Shown here piece by piece: positions 5,531 to 8,123 of a stretch of 8,123 nucleotides of DNA. The first letter of the stretch is position 1. Each line of letters begins with the position of its first letter. Where the stretch lies: NCBI GenBank assembly GCA_030146405.1, contig JASLBS010000081.1, positions 1 to 8,123 on the forward strand. Reading direction: 5' to 3'. Below the pieces are notes generated by a model. That model saw only the letters and a program-made list of their open reading frames with translations, did no database searches and was not told the origin of the DNA. A program made the translations under genes and the position numbers. The DNA comes from Arthrobacter sp. (lineage in GTDB: Bacteria; Actinomycetota; Actinomycetes; Actinomycetales; Micrococcaceae).

Positions 5531-5736
5531 CAGAAGTGCTTCCTCTCCCCTTCTCGTCCGTGAACGGTCCTCCCGGCACGAAATGTCGTCCGGCCTGTCA
5601 TCGGACTAACCTCGTTCCCGCGGCTGCCCGTCCCCTCGAACTGACCCGCCGACCAGCGTGTACCGGTGACCGTCCTGGCTCTCATCACGCGTTCCTCTGT
5701 CGTCGTTCTGTCGTCGTCTTGGGGTTGCTTTGTCAT
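5530..5736 (-). CDS. small basic hydrophilic protein, unknown function
   Basis: A 68-residue ORF coupled on both sides: its ATG overlaps the preceding stop as ATGA (5733-5736) and its TGA overlaps the next ATG (TGATG). The protein is rich in Arg, Thr and Gly (for example RTTTEERVMRARTVTGTRW), with no hydrophobic segment and no motif I recognise. Codon third positions are only moderately G/C-rich, so coding status rests mainly on the overlaps. It may be a small accessory protein of the downstream membrane protein. Confidence 0.45.
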   Translation of the reverse strand: MTKQPQDDDRTTTEERVMRARTVTGTRWSAGQFEGTGSRGNEVSPMTGRTTFRAGRTVHGREGERKHF

Positions 5737-5947
5737 CGTTCTGGTTCCTCGGTGTCATCCCCGGAGCGGACCATGACCTCGGTGCTGCCGTGCAGATCCA
5801 CCGTCACCATGTGGCCCTCGTCGTCGTACCCCACGATCAGGTAGACCTCGTGCTCTCCCCGGGGATCACCTCGGAGACCATCACTCCCATACAGATCACC
5901 TCCAGCATCGCGTACTGACCAGTCTGCAACCGAGCCACCGTCGTCAT
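5733..5947 (-). pseudogene. small beta-rich protein broken by a one-base frameshift
   Basis: From ATG 5947 the frame reads MTTVARLQTGQYAMLEVICM then GVMVSEVIPGES with high G/C third positions, but stops at 5837-5839. Coding character continues in the frame one base back: HEVYLIVGYDDEGHMVTVDL then HGSTEVMVRSGDDTEEPER, ending at 5733. Joined near the CCCCGGGG run (5857-5864), the two parts make a coherent protein of about 71 residues with alternating hydrophobic strands. The frame break is either a true mutation, a homopolymer sequencing error or, less likely, programmed frameshifting. The start overlaps the upstream small frame's stop (ATGA, 5944-5947). No family is recognised. Confidence 0.5.
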
Positions 5948-6036
5948 GAACGAGGACCCGTCCCCGGGGACCTCCCCTGACTCGGTGAGGACACCCCCAC
6001 CCTGTCCACTGTGCTGTCCACTGTCCTGTCAACCAT
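5944..6036 (-). CDS. possible 30-residue ORF bridging two coupled genes
   Basis: ATG 6036 overlaps the end of the preceding frame (ATGGTTGA) and the stop overlaps the next ATG as ATGA (5944-5947). The peptide MVDRTVDSTVDRVGVSSPSQ is partly encoded by 12-base tandem repeats (6002-6030). The two overlaps and fairly high G/C third positions suggest that ribosomes may pass through it. It could be a coupling peptide, the shifted end of the preceding protein, or no gene at all. Confidence 0.25.
   Translation of the reverse strand: MVDRTVDSTVDRVGVSSPSQGRSPGTGPRS
6002..6030. repeat. 12-bp tandem repeat, two copies plus part
   Basis: CTGTCCACTGT recurs at 6002 and 6014 with a 12-base period, followed by a partial third copy CTGTC at 6026. 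A period of four codons keeps any reading frame. The repeat lies at the end of one small gene and the start of the next. Confidence 0.7.
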
Positions 6037-6383
6037 CGCTGTACGCTCGTGGGTCGTCGTGTCGGCGCGCCTGCCCGTTGGGAGTGTTGGGGCCGCCACC
6101 GGTCGTGGCGGGAGGAGATGTGGCGTCGGTGGGGTCGAAGATGACTTCGTGCCCGGTGGAGTCGATGAGCCTGGCTTCGAGGAGGTCGGGCCAGGTGATC
6201 TCTGGTTCGTCCTCGCTGCCGGTGATGGCCGGCACCGGGGGCCGGATGGTCTTGCGGGTGTCGATCGTGATGGCAGGAATCATCGCGATCGACGAGTCCC
6301 GCATGGTAGCCGTCGTGGTTCGGGTCAGGGTTGGCGTCGAGGGTCACCTGGATCAGGGTGGGGTGGTTGTCGATGAGGGACAC
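6029..6383 (-). pseudogene. small protein gene with an apparent frame break near 6305
   Basis: Two protein-like frames follow one another. From GTG 6383 the first reads VSLIDNHPTLIQVTLDANPD then PNHDGYH. From about 6304 another frame reads MRDSSIAMIPAITIDTRKTI, RPPVPAITGSEDEPEITWPD and LLEARLIDSTGHEVIFDPTD, ending at TGA 6029-6031. The first frame has no stop of its own and turns into a His/Arg-rich shadow frame. A one-base shift joining the two into one protein of about 117 residues is therefore more likely than two genes. If instead ATG 6304 is a real start, the intact product has 91 residues. The protein is acidic and strand-rich. No family is recognised. Confidence 0.5.
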
Positions 6384-6435
6384 GTCCCGGCCGAGGTCGC
6401 GGGGCGGGAATTGGTAGGGGCTGGAAGTCGAGCCC

Positions 6436-8123
6436 CTATCGGCGCCCCTCGTTGGGGCACTCGTTGGGGCACTCGACCCATCGATGCCAGGTGATCAGTT
6501 CGACGGACGGCGCATAGTGCTGTTGGCCCTGCCGCAAGAGCGTCGCTTGCGCTTCCGGCGGCAGATGAATTGAGTGGTCGGTGTTCATCGGCAACACTTT
6601 CAGGATGAGTTTCGCTCCGGCGCCCACGTTCAACGCGTCCAGGTCGACCACCCACGGTGAGCCATCCCAGAAACGATCAACAACAGGCGTGTCATCGACC
6701 GTCAGTTGTGCGACGTCTCCTGTCCAGTCGATCTCCAGTTCGCGTCGTCCACCCCCTGAGTTCGGGCCACGGGGAACACCGATCTCATACGAGGCCGCCA
6801 AATCCTGAATCTCGTCCTGGGTGGGGGCACTCCCCCGCCCGGCTGATCCGCCATAGCTCGCTGGGACCTGACTCGCTGGACGTCGAAGCGTGACCGGAAG
6901 CTGTTCTCTGCTGACAGGGTCATCGAGGGCTTGAGCCCGGACGGGCATGAAGGCGTGAGCTGTCGGCTGATAGCGACGAACGTCCGGTTCTGCTGCTGTG
7001 GAGCGCCCGTTCAGTACCTCGTCTACTTCAAGCCAGACCGGATGTTCCGACAGTACCAAGTGCCGTTTCGCACCATGGCCGAGTACCCAGGCCCGGTCAG
7101 CGTCGGTCACCGGCAGAACGACGACGTCGATGTGCGTCGTGCGTGTCGAGCACCGGTAAACCTGTACCCGGGTGACAGGTCCGGGTCCTGCTGAGGCGTC
7201 GCCGTCGACATTCTCGTAGGGCGTGACGGTGACGGCGTCGGCCCACTTCCAGGTCAACGGGATGCCGTGCTCCGCGGTGAGAACGAGGGTGGTCGTCGTC
7301 TCGTCCTGCAGCGTGGTCAGGGGCGAAGCGGTAGCCCATTCGAGCTCGACACCGTCGATGACCAGACCCAGTGGCCAGTGGGCCAGGGTCGCGGAGGGAA
7401 GTGACACGGGTTCGCGGGGGAAAAGCGTGCGCTTGTCGCCCAGAGTCACGTCGAATCGGGCACCTTCGTACGTACCCAGCGGAACGTAGGGCTGATGCCA
7501 GGTGATGAAGATGAAGGCACTGCGCCCATCGCTGCGTATCGCCCATCGAAGGGTCGTCGTGTCGTCGACCCCGGCAGGTCCTCTCGGCGGAAGCGTCGAC
7601 TCCATGGGACCCAGGGACGAGCCGAAGGCGGCGAGGAAGGCATGCTGGCGCCGTAGCAGGCTGTGGCTCGTGTTCAGCCGACCTGAGGAGCCGATGGGAG
7701 CGTGGAAATCGTAGTCGTACCGGGGCAGGTCATTAGGGTAGCCGGTGTCCTGGGACTCCTGTAGCCCGGTCGTGTAGGAGTGATCCGGGCTCGAGGGGTT
7801 GATCCCTCCGGTGTACATGTAGTACCCCTGCCAGGCGGAGCCGCTACCGATCTTGTTGTGGGCGACGGCGGCGATGTCGAGCCCGCCCGGGCGAGGCCGC
7901 CGGTGGTAGGCGGTGGCCATTCCTCCACCTAGTTCGCAGGTGGCGGGTGGGTACGGATTCTCCACCCGGGATTGAGAGTGAGGAGCGTTCCGAAGGTCCG
8001 CGCCGATGCCGGGGTCGTCCCACTCGTGGGAGAAGAAGAAGTGCGCGCGGAAGCTCGGGTCCCATGGTTCGTCCGCGTCGACCCAGAAGCCGTCTCCGTA
8101 CCCACCGAACAGGGGAATAACGT
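6436..8123 (-). CDS. beta-galactosidase, glycoside hydrolase family 35 (C-terminal 561 residues)
   Basis: The frame is open from the right edge to TAG 6436-6438; the apparent GTG at 7965 is internal, since coding continues upstream (GGYGDGFWVDADEPWDPSFR, then FFFSHEWDDPGIGADLRN). Family 35 enzymes remove terminal beta-galactose by a retaining mechanism. Here CELGGGM (visible residues about 62-68) fits the segment carrying the catalytic nucleophile Glu, and GYYMYTGGINP (about 99-109) fits the conserved Y-M-x-H/Y-G-G-T-N block at the end of the barrel. NDLPRYDYDFHAPIG and LLRRQHAFLAAFG follow as in bacterial members. The rest is beta-rich, consistent with C-terminal sandwich domains. The acid/base Glu and any signal peptide would lie outside the window. 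The C-terminus ends in a repeated ECPNECPNE from a 12-base duplication. Confidence 0.8.
   Translation of the reverse strand, partial: VIPLFGGYGDGFWVDADEPWDPSFRAHFFFSHEWDDPGIGADLRNAPHSQSRVENPYPPATCELGGGMATAYHRRPRPGGLDIAAVAHNKIGSGSAWQGYYMYTGGINPSSPDHSYTTGLQESQDTGYPNDLPRYDYDFHAPIGSSGRLNTSHSLLRRQHAFLAAFGSSLGPMESTLPPRGPAGVDDTTTLRWAIRSDGRSAFIFITWHQPYVPLGTYEGARFDVTLGDKRTLFPREPVSLPSATLAHWPLGLVIDGVELEWATASPLTTLQDETTTTLVLTAEHGIPLTWKWADAVTVTPYENVDGDASAGPGPVTRVQVYRCSTRTTHIDVVVLPVTDADRAWVLGHGAKRHLVLSEHPVWLEVDEVLNGRSTAAEPDVRRYQPTAHAFMPVRAQALDDPVSREQLPVTLRRPASQVPASYGGSAGRGSAPTQDEIQDLAASYEIGVPRGPNSGGGRRELEIDWTGDVAQLTVDDTPVVDRFWDGSPWVVDLDALNVGAGAKLILKVLPMNTDHSIHLPPEAQATLLRQGQQHYAPSVELITWHRWVECPNECPNEGRR
6449..6472. 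repeat. 12-bp tandem duplication at the end of the beta-galactosidase gene
   Basis: TCGTTGGGGCAC occurs twice in direct succession (6449-6460 and 6461-6472), duplicating four codons and giving ECPNECPNE just before the stop. Confidence 0.85.

Noticed and set aside
5733..6383. single 216-codon minus-strand gene
   Set aside because: The middle of the frame is a His/Arg/Pro-rich shadow with poor third-position composition. Better frames replace it at about 6304-6029 and 5947-5860; only its two ends look coding.

Overview
The window is high-GC actinobacterial DNA with short translationally coupled genes, GTG starts, strongly G/C third codon positions and IS481, IS3 and IS5 family remnants. The gene content looks like an accessory linear replicon or a chromosome end rather than a core region. 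Genus cannot be fixed from the sequence.

Layout: (1) 1-177, the 5' end of an IS481-type transposase running off the left edge. (2) 178-880, no convincing gene. It holds four 22-23 bp direct repeats (iterons, 589-667), then nested inverted repeats (699-749), and resembles a replication or partition site. (3) 895-2080, an IS graveyard: the 3' end of an IS3-type transposase abuts a decayed IS5-type element (about 842 bp, 1239-2080). The inner end of that element lies exactly on the stop codon of the next gene. (4) 2080-4703, the centrepiece: a tight leftward three-gene operon. I read its first gene (540 aa) as a divergent Tap-like telomere-associated protein with B-family-polymerase-like motifs. 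The second (265 aa) looks like a divergent Tpg-like terminal protein, and the third (67 aa) is a ribbon-helix-helix DNA-binding protein. tap-tpg pairs replicate the ends of linear Streptomyces replicons. The RHH third gene is not part of the classical pair. (5) 4704-5081, an intergenic control region with an AT-rich promoter candidate and several inverted repeats. (6) 5082-6383, leftward small ORFs joined by overlapping stop/start codons. They include a two-helix membrane protein, and at least two, probably three, reading frames are broken by single-base shifts. (7) 6436-8123, the C-terminal 561 residues of a glycoside hydrolase family 35 beta-galactosidase, entering from the right edge.

All intact genes run leftward. 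The proposed logic is that Tap and Tpg maintain the ends of a linear plasmid or chromosome arm, the RHH protein regulates the operon or binds the iterons for partition or copy control, and the beta-galactosidase is metabolic cargo. The Tap/Tpg assignments come from remembered family patterns and from order and size, not from a search.
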